Assembly: GCA_028583415.1 (NCBI GenBank)
Contig: CM053265.1
Coordinates: 39,069,260 to 39,133,259, forward strand
Source of the DNA: Protea cynaroides
Lineage: Eukaryota > Streptophyta > Magnoliopsida > Proteales > Proteaceae
Length of the DNA stretch: 64,000 nt
Direction of reading: 5' to 3'
A program made the position numbers and the translations under genes. Below, one piece after another: positions 9,736-21,333 of this stretch; the stretch's first letter is position 1, and each line of letters begins with the position of its first letter. Below the pieces are notes generated by a model. The model was given only the letters and a program-made list of their open reading frames with translations. It ran no database searches and had not been told where the DNA came from.

Positions 9736-10147
9736 CTTCCTCTGATATTGGTGATGCTTGAAAATCATTAACAAACGTGAGGCAATCATTTATACTTCAT
9801 GTAGGCACGTTAACCGAAGTTATTTTCAAAATTTTCAGATCATTCTGTGAAAAATACTGTCTTTTCTATGCAGGGTCGATGGTGGGGGTCGATGGTATGT
9901 CCGACCCTCAGTATCCGACCTTGGGAATGTACCTATTCTTCCCGAGAGCCAGGGGTCGATGGGTGTCCGACCCCCAGGTGCGACCCCTGGTTTACTGTCA
10001 GATTCCCGAGAGCTGGGGGTCGATACGGGGGTCGATGTGTGTCCGACCCCCCGGTGCGACCACTAATTTTCTGTCAGGTTCCCAAGAGCTGGGGGTCGAT
10101 ACGGGTGTCGATGTGTGTCCGACCCCCAGGTAAGACCCCTGGTTTTC
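9736..10147. repeat. GGGGGTCGATG/GTCCGACCCCC motif cluster, leader of element B
   Basis: From 9872 to 10140 there are tandem-like units, each with a direct word (GGGGTCGAT), its partner GTCCGACCCCC and then GTGCGACC, repeated about four times with a spacer containing CCGAGAGC or CAAGAGC. The long open frames here are by-products of this repetition. In B this cluster is fused directly to the middle of the antisense gene; the 5'-UTR intron and N-terminal codons present in A and D are deleted. Confidence 0.75.
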
Positions 10148-11152
10148 TGTGCTCCTGGAGAGCCCCAGTTTTTCTCTCTACAGATGAGGGTCGAGATCGA
10201 TAATCAGCTACTACGACCTGATCGCTGGCGCATGAGGGCATGTTATATGCGTCTAGCTCCACGGGTATATTGCAAAATCATTCAACATTACCTGATCCCG
10301 CAGAGGGGTCATTACGAGAGGGTTTCCCAGCTGACCCAGTATCTTCTATATAGTATTTGCACTAGGCAGCTCGTCTGCCTTCCGTACATCATCATGCGTA
10401 CCATGATCACTGCTACGTTGCCCAGTCATACTGGTAACCTTCCTTACGAACGTATGATCACTATCTTGCTTACCCGCCTGGGGGTTGATTTAGTAGATGA
10501 AAAGATTTAGGAGAAGTCCTTCTCATCGCCTCTAGATTGAGAGGCTATTTGCAAGATGGGCATGCAGGATGCTCAGGTCAGTGATGAGGAGAGGAACGCG
10601 ATGGTGCGCCCTCGCACTCGCGTAGAGATAGCTGACGCTGAGGCAGCTACCGCCATCGCTGGAGTTCATACAGAGCCTGCTGGTGATGATGACCGTATGT
10701 ACATGGATGTAGACTTTATACCTCCTCCTTCACCTACACATGCGGCTAGAGATAGTACTTCATATGCGGCTGGTCCTTCACATGCGGCTAGTTATTCTCA
10801 CCCACCTCCTGATATGATGGAGATATTGCTTGAGATCAGAGAGGCTCAGTGCAGATCTGATCTGAGGATGGGGGAGTTACTAGACGCTCAGCGGGTGAGA
10901 GTGGATGAGCTACTAGACGCCCAACTTACATCAGACATGAGGATGGGAGAGCTCATAGAGGCTCAGCGCCGGTCAGATATGCGGATGGAGGAGCTTTTGG
11001 GTGCTCAGCGCGGGACTGATCAGCGGGTAGCTGATCTTACAACTAGTCTTCAGATGATCCAAACTCAGATAGCCTGGTTGACTAGAGTCTACGCTGAGGA
11101 TTATGACAGAGATCGTGAGACACCGCCTCCTCCTTCAGCACCAGCTTCATAA
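10148..11152 (+). pseudogene. Antisense gene of element B, N-terminally deleted
   Basis: One frame carries 335 codons to a TAA at 11150-11152, with only two internal stops (TAG at 10508-10510, and TGA a few codons on, where D has TGG). It begins within the globular domain (CAPGEPQFFS). It contains RVSQLTQYLLYSICTR, PYIIMRTMITATLPSHTGN, VSDEERNAMVRPRTRVE and an acidic/Pro-rich linker (YMDVDFIPPPSPTH). The C-terminal array has about five MGELLDAQR-like units and ends ITWLTRVYAEDYDRDR-like. The C-terminal 198 codons are uninterrupted. The product resembles the D copy; it was probably inactivated by the N-terminal deletion. Confidence 0.78.
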
Positions 11153-11429
11153 TTGTATCTATTTTTTTTTGTACTACAGAGTAACTATCTAGGTTGTGGA
11201 CTGTACTCTTCTTTAGCTATGTATGTACGTTTGTTTCCCTCTCATTGTATTTAAAATTGTTTCCCCTTTAATAGATGCATTATTTTCTTTTCAAATTTGG
11301 TCTCAAACTTCATTTGTGCTTATAGTCTGTTAATATTATAGTTTTTACTTTTACCCTATCTCAGTTCACAATTTATCGTAAATGTATGCCAGTTTGGCGG
11401 ACACGGCCTGAGATGCTCTGATACCAAGT
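11153..11429 (-). other. Leader end and primer binding site, element B
   Basis: AT-rich leader without a gene. The last bases, GCTCTGATACCAAGT at about 11415-11429, are the reverse complement of the initiator-Met tRNA primer site (TGGTATCAGAGC) and touch the LTR. Confidence 0.85.
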
Positions 11430-13728
11430 TGTCACACCCCAATTTCACACACTTCAGAATGGTGTGATGAACCTCTAGCAAACCAACAGTTCAACCAGGA
11501 TCTTATACAAATGATATCCATTTTATCTAAACCCCATACATCGATATTCATAATCAGAGAAAATACACAATAGCGGAAGTCTTATAGTAAAATAAACTGA
11601 AAATCTACTGTAATATTAATATTTAAATTGCAGGTTATTCTATATCAACTAAGACATAAATAAATATCAAATACATGTCTTTACTAAATCCAAATAAAGA
11701 AAAGTAAAAATCTAATCGAATACACATGAGTTGCACTCGCAAGAGGGGTCATGTGTATCCATTTCATCTTCAACTTCCATCGTTGCTATGTGCCCATACA
11801 CTGGAGCATTGACATAATCTTCAATTGTAGTACCTGCATCATCAACTAAAAATATTCGACGTCGAGGGGGTGAGCACACATCATCGCTCAGTGAGAAAAC
11901 AAAACAATGCAACAATACATATGCATGCAGTCAATTCATAACTTTGGTCTGGTTTAAATTTTGCAATGCGCAATAGAAAGGTTGGGTGGTCAAAGGTTAA
12001 CGTTTATTGACCCCGCCACTATACACAGGGTGTGGAAGTCTGCCCAAAGGTTAACGTTTATTGTTGTCCCCATCCACCCTACCATAACATTGTACAACAA
12101 AGGTTAACGTTTATTGTTGTACAGTGCTATACCAACACATAAGCCCCTGCTGGCGAGGGCTTGCAAACTGGGCTCGCAACTAACCAATCCTAATTCCAAA
12201 CAGTGTATCCAAGGTCTCACCCCAGCATCCCTCAGAACGTCCATAGAGATATAGCTAAGGCCCCCCAGTAGAGTCAGAGACTACAAGGACCGAGACCACC
12301 TCCCCTGATACTCTACAATGTAATAGTTCTGCTAAAGTAATGACGATACGACGATGCCAATGCACAAGATTTGAGTTAGAGATAGAGCTAAAGTGCTGAG
12401 ACCTGCCAAAGGTTAACGTTTATTGACGTTCCCATCACACCTCCCCTGATACTCGCTCGCATCAAGTACACCAACCACACACATACATTCACATGCCTAT
12501 TCCTATCATCATCATCATCATCATGTTATAAACAATAAGGTAAATATGCATGAACAAATAATAGAAATATTGGATGACATGTTGTATGCACATTACAAAC
12601 ATATTCACATAGGATCAAGCATGGCATTGGACTCAAGAAAAGAGAAAACAATTTGTTATTAACCAATTAGTTTAGAGTTATGTTTCCTCACCTTAGCTTG
12701 CTAATAATCCTCTTTCAAGCTTTAAAATCACCTTTATACTGTTATTATATTGCGAAAAGACCTAACAAAGTCGATAAAATTTAATTAGAATTAATTCTGA
12801 TTTTTAAAACCATATTTTTAACTGGGGTCGAAGGTAGGGTTGGTGTAAAGATCGACCCTGGGTGCGACCACCCCTATTCTGGACTTCCCGAACACTGGGG
12901 GTCGATGCTCAGGGTCTGGTAGGGTCTATTGGCCATCGACCCCCCATGCGACCCCCTGTGGGTTTTGGTCGATTTTCTTCCTTCAGTCCATTCTTCGTGT
13001 TTGGGGTCCTATGGCTTGCTCCTATAATCCATTCTACACATGTTCTATGGTCTAGAACCATGATTCTACCACTTATATGGCTTTCATGATTTTCCCCCAT
13101 GGTTTTCCATGAAAACCTAACCATGGGTTGATGGTTTAGGTTTCTCCGAAATCATACTCTCTACATTATCTATCCTAAGGTCTTTAGCAATTCATGGAAT
13201 TAGTATCCATACCTGAGAAGAATACTCCTTCTCTGCAACTCTTCTCCCTTGGCCTTCTTCTCTTCTTTTCTTCTCTTTTCCTTCTCTTCCTTCTCTTCTC
13301 TTTATCTCAATTCAATTAGGGTTGTAAAATGAGTAAAAGAGGCTTAGGGACGTCCTATTTATATAGTAGAAACTCCTAAAATAAGTCCCATTGAGATTTG
13401 GAAAGAATCCCATCAAAATTAGGAAACTTTCCTAATTTTCAGATTTATCGAGTACCGGGGATCGATAGGGGGGGTCGGAGATCCCGTCAACCCCTGGTTC
13501 CTAAAGTGTCCGACCCCCCATGTAAAACTAGGGGTCTGACTTCTGTCTTGGGGGGGGTCCGACCCTCCCTTGCCGGGTATGCGACCCTCCCCTTAATTTA
13601 AGTGTTTTTGGGTCAGTTTAATACCTGGGATCGTGATCTCCTTCACGCACTTGGTCCATTTGGCTCATCCATGATGGGTAGACCTGGTTCAAGGTGATAA
13701 GACCGGGTTAGTTTGATACGGTCTTACC
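11430..13728 (-). repeat. 5' LTR of element B (about 2299 bp)
   Basis: Begins TGTCACACCCC and ends CGGTCTTACC (decayed from CTTACA) on the plus strand. It has the same order of parts as the A LTR: GGTTAACG repeats (11994-12425), the 22-nt hairpin (12142-12163 region), ATC microsatellite, motif cluster at 12826-12960, CT-rich tract, TATA-like ATAAATAGG near 13355, and a second motif cluster at 13455-13600. It faces the antisense gene of F on its right. Confidence 0.9.
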
Positions 13729-14296
13729 ACTGCAGTTGCTGCTTCTAACTCCTCGTCACTGATTGATAGGTTATCCATCTTCATCCAAACAATGGCATCC
13801 CAGTCAATGTCTAATGTCATGGTGTCCTCAATGGCAATCTCATCCCTCATGTCCACTCGAAGGCGCTGTAGGAGTGTAGTGATAAGCCGGCCATATAGAA
13901 GGTTACTTATCTGGTCGAGCATGGTGGCCTGACGCATGGTCCTGATGATAATATAAGGAAGACAGACCCGCTCCCTAGTGCAGACACAATAAGTCAGGTA
14001 TTGGGTGAGCTGAGATAACTCACTATAGTAGCCACTCTGAGGAACAATATCATGCTGGATAATGCAGCAATAGACTCGAGGGAGAGGTCTCAAACTGGCA
14101 GCTTTCATGGGCATCCCAGGGTTAAGGATCTGCTCTGAAACCTCCTGGCATAGATCATCAGTTAGGAAGCCTTTCATATTGGGAGTGGAGTAAACCAAAT
14201 CACCATCATTAGGAATCCCCAATAGATCAGCGACCTGGTGAGTGTTGAATAATATGGGGACACCCTTGACAAAGCTGGTGAGGTGAAGGTCCCTAC
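13729..14296 (-). pseudogene. Antisense gene of element F, middle part
   Basis: Minus strand, so antisense to F. It is open for 177 codons at 13689-14222 and continues upstream in frame to 14296. It shows SFVKGVPILFN and VADLLGIPNDGD (14230-14290), then RVYCCIIQHDIVPQSG, LSQLTQYLTYCVCTR, PYIIIRTMRQATM and ISDEELEAATAV. These match the D gene block for block, but F is a diverged version (about half the residues differ). It is interrupted by the LTR of B on the left and by a Tat-like LTR on the right. Its N-terminal half resumes at 32893 in the matching frame. Confidence 0.8.
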
Positions 14297-14719
14297 TGTA
14301 AGCACCCCATTTTTGCCACCCTCAGCATAAGTGAACTAATATGGCAGGTTTCTGGCTTTTAACCCAGGGGTTTGTGATTCTCTAATGAACCCCACAGCAG
14401 GGTCTTAGGTTATTACCTACTTGGATGTACAGGTCATGAAATTATCTTCGAAATGAGACCGAAATCATCAAATTCTGACATCAAACAAGGAAGATATTGC
14501 AGTTTGAAAGTGCAAGGGCATTTACGTAATTATCGTATGATGCATGCATTATCATTCAAACTTCAAGACATCATATCTTGGTCATCTGATATCAGAATCA
14601 GATGATTCCAAGGCCAATATTCCTTATTTTCAGTCCTCTTCAAAGTGGACGTGAAAAATCCTAGGTAGAAGTCACCAGTGGGCCCCATGAAAGTAAAAGA
14701 GAAGAGAGAGGAGGCTCTC
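14297..14719 (+). repeat. Tat/Ogre-like LTR, first fragment
   Basis: Begins sharply with TGTAAGCACCCCATTTTTG where F's antisense gene is interrupted. This start resembles LTRs of plant Tat/Ogre elements (family recollection, not a search). No ORF is present. It continues after element C at 23712: the 5-bp flanks of C (CTCTC at 14715-14719, CTTTC at 23712-23716) show that the two pieces were once joined. Confidence 0.55.
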
Positions 14720-17094
14720 TGTCACACCCCAATTCTGCACCAACCAGAATGGTATGATGAACCGTCAATAAACTAACGGTTCAACCAGGATCTCAAAATA
14801 GACTATCCCACATATGATAAACTAAAACACATTCCACATTAATCAGAGGTAATAAAATAAATAGCGGAAGTCTTACAGATAATGAACTGAGAATTTAACT
14901 GTGATAACCATAAATAAATATCAAATTATTGATAAATCAACTGAGACATAATTAAATAAATATCGATTACATGTCTTTAATAAAATTAAACAAAATCTAA
15001 TCGAATACGCATAAGTTGCACTCGCATGAGGAATCATGCATATCCACTAAGTATTTAGCTTCCATTGTCGCCACATGCCCGTACACAGGAGCGTTCATAT
15101 AATCTTCAATGGTGGTACCTGCATCATCAACTAAAAGTATTCGAATTCGAAAGGGTGAGCACACATCACGGCTCAGTGAGCAAACAAAACAATGCAACAA
15201 TACATATGCATGCAATCAATTCATATCTTTGGTCTGGTTTAAAGTTTGCAATGTGCTATAGAAACGATAGGTGGCCGCCGCACCTCTATACATGAGTGTG
15301 TGGAAACGCCCAATGAAAACGGCACCGTCGCCACACATGCACCCACCATGGACAATATACACCCCATGAAAACGGCACGGCTGCACCGGTTGCCCATACC
15401 AACACGTAAGCCCCTGTTGGCGAGGGCTTGCAAACTGGGCTTGCAACTAACCAACCCTAATGTCAAACAATGTATCCAAGGCCTCATCCCAGCATCCCAC
15501 AATACATCCATAGAGATAGAGCTAGGGTCTGGTGACCAAGCTGAACCACAATGCCACGTCCCCCCCCCCTGATGCCCTACGACATATTAGTTCTGCTAAG
15601 GTAATGGCGATACGACGATGTTAGTGGACAAGACTTGAGTTAAGATAGAGCTAGAGTCTGGTGACCAGGCTGAACCACAATGTCACGTCCTCCCCTTGAT
15701 GCTCCACTCGCATCAAGCACACTAACACTTGCTTAGTGGACATGACTTGAATAGACCGTGGCACAATATACCCCGATGAGAATGACATTGAAGTACCGGT
15801 TGATACCATCCCTACCCGCACTATGTACACCAGCCAAACACAAACATTCACATGCCTATTCCTACCATCATCAACATCATCATGTTATAATCAATAAATT
15901 TAAATATGCATGAACATTAATAATAGAAATATTGGATGACATGTTGAATGCACATTACAAGCATACACGCATATCACAATCATGGTATTGGACTCATAAA
16001 AATAGTTTGTTATTAACCAATTAGTTTAGGTCTTGTTCCCTCACCTTAGCTTGTTAATAGATCCTCTTCCAAGCTTTAGAATCACCTTTATAATGTTATT
16101 ATATTGCTAGAAGACCTAACAAAGTCGATAGAATTTAATTAGAATTAATTTCAAATTTCAAAACCATGTTGTTAACTGAGGGTCAGAGGTAGGGTCGGAG
16201 TCATGATCGACCCTGGGTGCGACCCTTCCCCTAATCTGAACTTCCCGAACACTGAGGGTCGATGCTAGGGTCGGATCTGCCATCGACCCTAGGTGCGACC
16301 CTCCATGGTTTGAGTCGAAAATATCAGATTTTGTTCTCTCTTTCATGGTTGGGTCCTATGACTTACTTCCACAATCCATTCTATACATGTTCTATGGTTT
16401 AGAACTATACTTTATTCACCTACATGGTTTTAATGATCTCCTCCATGGTTTTCCATGAAAACCTAACCATGGATGGATGATTTCGGTTTCTTCTAAATCA
16501 TATCCTCTTCATAAACCATTAAGAAAGCCTTAAATAAATCATGGGGAATGTATTCATACCTTAGTTTTGCTAAGATTCAGAGTTCCTCTGAATTTCCTCT
16601 TCTTCCTTTGCCTTTTCTTCAAGTTTTCCTTCTCTTCTTCTCTTCCTTCTCTTATCTTTCTCTCAATCCAATTAGGGTTGTAAAAGGAGTGAAAGAGCCT
16701 TAGGGACGTCCTATTTATAGGGCAAAACCTCTCAAAATAAGTCCCATTGAGTTTAGGAAAGGTTCCAATCGAAATTAGGAAGGTTTCCTAATTTTTGGTT
16801 CGTGCTGTTTTTCCTAAATACCAAGGGTCGATGGGAGGGTCAATGGGAGGGTCAGACAACTCATAGACCCTCTGCGACCCATGGTTGAGGGTCGATGGTG
16901 AGGGTCAATGGGAGGGTCGGACCTGTCTGTTAAAACATGCGACCCTACCCTCATTTTGACTGTTTTTGGCTAAATTTCATATTGGGTCTTGGGTTTCTTC
17001 ACACACTTGGTCCACTTGGCTCGACCATGATATGTAGACGGATCCCGACATGAAATGTAAGGTTAGGCCGGGTTCGTGGCGTACGGGACTTACA
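14720..17094 (-). repeat. 3' LTR of element C (2375 bp)
   Basis: Edges TGTCACACCCC and GGGACTTACA. It carries two GGGTCG motif clusters (16180-16310 and 16823-16925) and the TATA-like CTATTTATAGG (16711-16721). It lacks the GGTTAACG array of A, B and E; in its place is a pair of ATGAAAACGGCA repeats at 15313-15380. The hairpin with GTAAGCCC..GGGCTT is kept (15408-15430). Confidence 0.9.
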
Positions 17095-17200
17095 ACTCCA
17101 CCACCCTTAAAAGAAATTTCGTCCTCGAAATTTGAACGTACGGATCTTACAACTCCCCCATCCTTAAAATAAATTTTGTCCTCAAAATTTGAATTTACTT
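17095..17200 (-). repeat. Duplicated polypurine tract and pol tail, element C
   Basis: Two tandem copies of the segment that encodes FEDEISFKGGGVV and ends in the polypurine tract plus TGTAAG. One abuts the LTR and the other is about 58 bases inside (17150-17165). Translated on the minus strand, the GGGVV motif appears twice. Element F shows a similar duplication at 60975-61064. Confidence 0.75.
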
Positions 17201-18270
17201 CGGAGTGCATAGGTAGGAATTCTATTTCCCCATTGCATCTTATTCCTCCTATGCACTCTTCTCCATGTCTTGTCTTCGTCAGATTATCTTCATATAATAA
17301 TTATCCCAGCTTTGGAAATGTTATACCTTTCCACTAGTGAACTAGGCTGGTACCACTTCAATAGTTAAACATTCTATCTAATCCAGTGATTCCATGGTCA
17401 ATACCTTTAATATGGATCTTTAATATACTTCTTCAACAGAAACACACGAAATACATCGTGTACACTAGACATGGACAGCGGTAACGCTAATTGTTATGTA
17501 ACTTTTCTACGTCTCTCCAAAGTTTATAAGATCCAACACATATATAAAATATGACTTTTAGTTCTTGTCTAATCATTTCAATCTGCGCATAAGTGATATC
17601 TTCAAAAACCCTTTGTCCCTTATGGCGAACTCAAGGTCTTGGTGTCTCTTCTCACATCCTGAGCTATCCTACCCCTTTTTCTTTGATCTTGTCTGTCACT
17701 CTATAGTTTTCTTCATTAGACTTAGGTCTCAAAATTCTTCATTCACCGACTTTATTCCAAAATAAAGGGATTTGACACTTCTACCGTATCATGCATCATA
17801 GGTAACATTTACACGGTAGCTTAATAAAAACTTCAATTCATGGTGACTTCTCAACTCAAGCTACTTGAAATCAATTTCACAAGCTCAGGGCATATCTCTT
17901 AGGATCTGTATAGTCCGCTCCGACTGTCCGTCGGTTTGAGGTAAAATATGGTACTAAACTTCAACTTTGTCCCCATTGTCTTCTGTAGATCCTCCCAAAA
18001 TTTTGAGATAAGGCATAAGCCTTTACCCGACACTAAGCTCTCATACATACCATTCAATCTGGCAATATTATCCATATATAGCTTAGTTAGCCACTTCAAA
18101 GCATACCGAGGTCGTATAGCAATGGAATGAGTTATCTTCATAAGGCGATCAACAATTACCCAAACTGCGTCAGCCGATCAGTGGTCAGTAGCAAATCAGT
18201 GACATAGTTAATTGTAATGCAGTTCCACTTTCAACTGGTTCCAATAGTTGTTGTTGTAAGCCATGTTGAT
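17201..18270 (-). pseudogene. Integrase/chromodomain remnant, element C
   Basis: The readable part is 17899-18141, where ALKWLTKLYMDNIARLNG, SKFWEDLQKTMGTKLKF and STIFYLKPTD correspond to the integrase catalytic core; the conserved SDRD segment reads SGKG here, so the second catalytic Asp is missing. Lower-grade similarity to the chromodomain region continues to 17210. It cannot be functional. Confidence 0.7.
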
Positions 18271-19340
18271 CTTTGTCTTTCAGCCTTTACTCACTGATAA
18301 TTCAGACACTGGAATACGCACTAAGCCACATTTGTTATCATCCCTTTTTACTAGTACAATCTCTTCAGGTCATGATACATATTGGTACTCCAGGTTGTAC
18401 TGAATATTGGGTACAATGGACTACTATCATTATCCTCTTCATAATATCTGAGTCTTTATCTTCAGGTATTCAGAATCTACCTCTGTATCTGAGTACCGTC
18501 TCCGCATCCAAATTAACTCAGGGTTGGGTTTTCCTTTCTCTAAGTCTTCTTGTACCGTTCTTATATACAGATATAACAAAATTACTACTTTTTCTTCATC
18601 CCTAAGTTCTTGCTCAATTGGATCATCACGAGTTTTTATTATATGTTACTCTTCTTCCAAATCTGAATCTATTGCTGCAAAACATAAGGTAGCATTTATA
18701 CTGGATCCTTCCTTGGACTTCATAATTCCCTTTTTGCTTAAGGCCTTAGCTACTACATTAGCCTTGCTTGGGTGACATTGAATATCACAGTCTTATTCCT
18801 TCAAGTATTCCTAACCATCTCCTTATCCTCATGTTCAACTCTTTCTAATGAAGAGATAACTAAAACACTTGTAGTCCGATCTAATCTAAAATTCTTCTCC
18901 GTTTAAACAATGTCTCCAAGTCTTGATTGCATGAATCACAATTGTTTACTCCAATCATGAGTTGGGTAACTCTTTTCATGCTCTTTCAGTTTTCTTAAAG
19001 CATATGAAATCGCTTATTTACCTTACATCAACCCGCATCCTAGATCCAATACGAAAGCTCCGATGGATATGGTAAAAGGTTTCCCTAGTGCTGGAACAAT
19101 CAAGATGGGAGCTGATACCAATCTTACTTTAGAATCTAGAAATATTCTTCACCCTTGTCAGTCAAATTAAACTCCTCTCCTTTCCTAGTTAGCTTGGTAA
19201 GAGGTTTTGTGATCTTAGAGTGGTCCTCCAAAATCATCAGTAATAACCTGCTAAACCCAAGAAACTTCTGGTCTTCGCAATACTCTTTAGGTGTTTCTCA
19301 CCATATGATTACCTCTATCTTAATAGGGTCACTTTTAGAT
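18271..19340 (-). pseudogene. RNase H and reverse transcriptase remnants, element C
   Basis: DNA similarity to E and A is visible for the integrase zinc region (18290-18420), the RNase H end (ADALS-like near 18735), the SDHKSL region (18860-18900), TDASG (19030-19060) and the RT C-terminus (SFLGLAGYY near 19240-19270). Nearly every segment carries stops or indels. About 1 kb relative to E, including the RT catalytic core, is missing near 19320. Confidence 0.7.
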
Positions 19341-20960
19341 TTGCCTTTAGGAATCTTCTACCTTGTCAAAATTTCATACCGATATAACCATCTTTAACTC
19401 TACTTGAGTGCTATCTATTTCTTTACTGGCTACCCTTGATGGTTCTCACTTTTTCTCATGCACTTTTTTATAGACATAACTCATATCCATCCATTCAGTA
19501 ATCTCAAAATAGATTCTCCATTTCTTCATCTGAGGTTCCTTGGCTATAGAATCAAATCTGAATTTAATCATCTTACTTCCCATAATTCATTATCACTAAA
19601 CAGCTTATCAATGGATGTCGAGAAATGTAAGAATGTTTATCCAAAATAATTCATTTCCTTCTTTCAATTTCAGTATGATAAAGGACACTTGTTTTATCTA
19701 GTGAACCTAGGTTTCAAGGATCAGGAGTAAATCTATGGTAATCCAACTGACATCAAAAGATCATCAAGTTGCACAGTGGTCCAAATACATGAAAATAGAT
19801 GTTTTACAATTCTTAACTTCATGGTTACAGGTTCTATCGAATATATAATGCCATTGGTCAAGGCACTACAAGAGTAAATCTGGAGAAAGATTTCGCACAT
19901 CAGTAAATCAGGTATAATCTGGAGAAAAATTTCGTACATCAATAAATCAGGTGTAAATAAAAAAGATGTATGCTCAACATGATTAAACATTTAACTATTC
20001 GTTCAGTTCACATCTCTGTTCATTTGGTTGATCATGAGAGTGGCTAAGATTGGTATAATCAGAACTACTACTAAAGAAACAATATCTATGACTTCAATTG
20101 ACAGGTTAAATCAAGAAGGTATCCTGACAAGGTACGAAAATTAAAATCTGTTATGTGCATCCTCTATAATCATAAGAGTAAATCAATAATGCACCGCATT
20201 CTATATAAACTATCTTGCCATATGGCCACAATATATTCGATCCTTGCTGAAAATGTTTAAGGCTTCATCTTCAGAAAATATTCCTCAACCCCTGTTGGAT
20301 CATTCTGTCATAATGCAGCTATTCCTTACTTCGATGGCTGACAAGGGTAACCACCTTGATACCTTGCTTGTTGTGCACCAAACTTCTACACTGGGGTGTG
20401 CATTACTGGGACTTATTGTGTGGTAGGCACTGTGTTATAGCTAACAGGTTTTGGGATATAGTGTTGCTACCAATTGGTACCGTACTTGGTTTGACTTGGA
20501 GGTGTTGATGTAGCATCAGCAACTTGGGTAATGATTTACATAGCAACTTGCATAGTCGGTCTCCTCTGTTGTTGCTCTTGTATTTTATTGGGTCAAGTTT
20601 ATGACAACCATAACCAAGGTACATAGTAGTCCAGGTGGTTGGCTGGAGTGGTCTGGTTGTTTACCTCCTTTTATTTGCTCTAATCTGATTACCAACTCAG
20701 ATGAGTTTTCATTACCCGTTTTCGACCTTGATAGTGGTGGGGTCAAGTTGCAACATCCTCTTCTTGCGTAGTGGGCAATAGATCAGCTTGTAATGGATCT
20801 CACTCTGAGTCTCCACGTCACCCAGGGGTATAGCTTTATCTTCTTGTAGTTACTCTTATACTTAATGTAGGGTCGTTATTCTCCAATCTCTGTTGGATTT
20901 AGCCCGAGATCTTTTCCTTTATCTCTACAGGGTTTTGGCATTACTAGCCATTTTCCTTCT
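19341..20960 (-). pseudogene. gag-region remnant, element C
   Basis: No convincing protein can be read. The DNA aligns well with 43550-44760 of element E, including the stretch GTTCTATCGAATATATAATG and a doubled ~45-bp unit (AAATCTGGAGAAAGATTTCG...CATCAGTAAATCAGG) at 19870-19955. Position between pol and leader makes it the gag region; a possible start ATG lies at about 20950-20952 (MASNA on the minus strand). It differs from the gag of A, B and D. Confidence 0.5.
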
Positions 20961-21333
20961 TCCTCTGTCCTACATCGAGTTTCACATCTTGTGAGTACCC
21001 ACTCGGTATTCCAATTTCTACTATACAGATGCTTCCTTCTTGCTACAGTACTATATCCTTTGTATACATGGAAATTTACGTAACTTATAGATAATACCCT
21101 ATATTATTTGTTTATTAGGATGATTTTTGGTCTTCCCTTTCTGTTTGAGTGTATATATATGATTTCACCTTTAATATGTACATTATTGTCTTGTTTAAGT
21201 TCTATCTCAACCAACACAGGTGCTTATGGTTTGTTTGTATTAAAGCTTTTAATTTATCCTAACTCAGTTCATGGACTCCAATGGAAGTATTCAAGTTTAA
21301 TGGGTAAGCCCTACGCGAGCTCTGATACCAAGT
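20961..21333 (-). other. Leader and primer binding site, element C
   Basis: About 370 bases of AT-rich leader with no ORF and no antisense gene. The last part is similar to the leader ends of A, D and E. CTCTGATACCAAGT at 21320-21333 is the initiator-Met tRNA primer site on the minus strand. Confidence 0.85.

Larger units (their letters stand above)
9586..13728 (-). mobile_element. Ty3/gypsy element B, 5' part only
   Basis: A 5' LTR, primer site, antisense gene and the first 50 codons of gag, cut by the insertion of element A at 9585/9586. The remainder lies left of the window. On the right, its LTR abuts the antisense gene of element F (minus strand, 13729 onward), so B inserted into F. The terminal CA of the plus-strand LTR edge reads CC at 13727-13728. 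Confidence 0.82.

Noticed and set aside
15065..15572. Several open frames of 70-119 codons inside LTRs (15065-15572, 21611-22184, 34259-34870, 53857-54211)
   Set aside because: They recur because the LTRs are repeats. Frames differ or break between copies and lie on both strands; no domain is recognisable.
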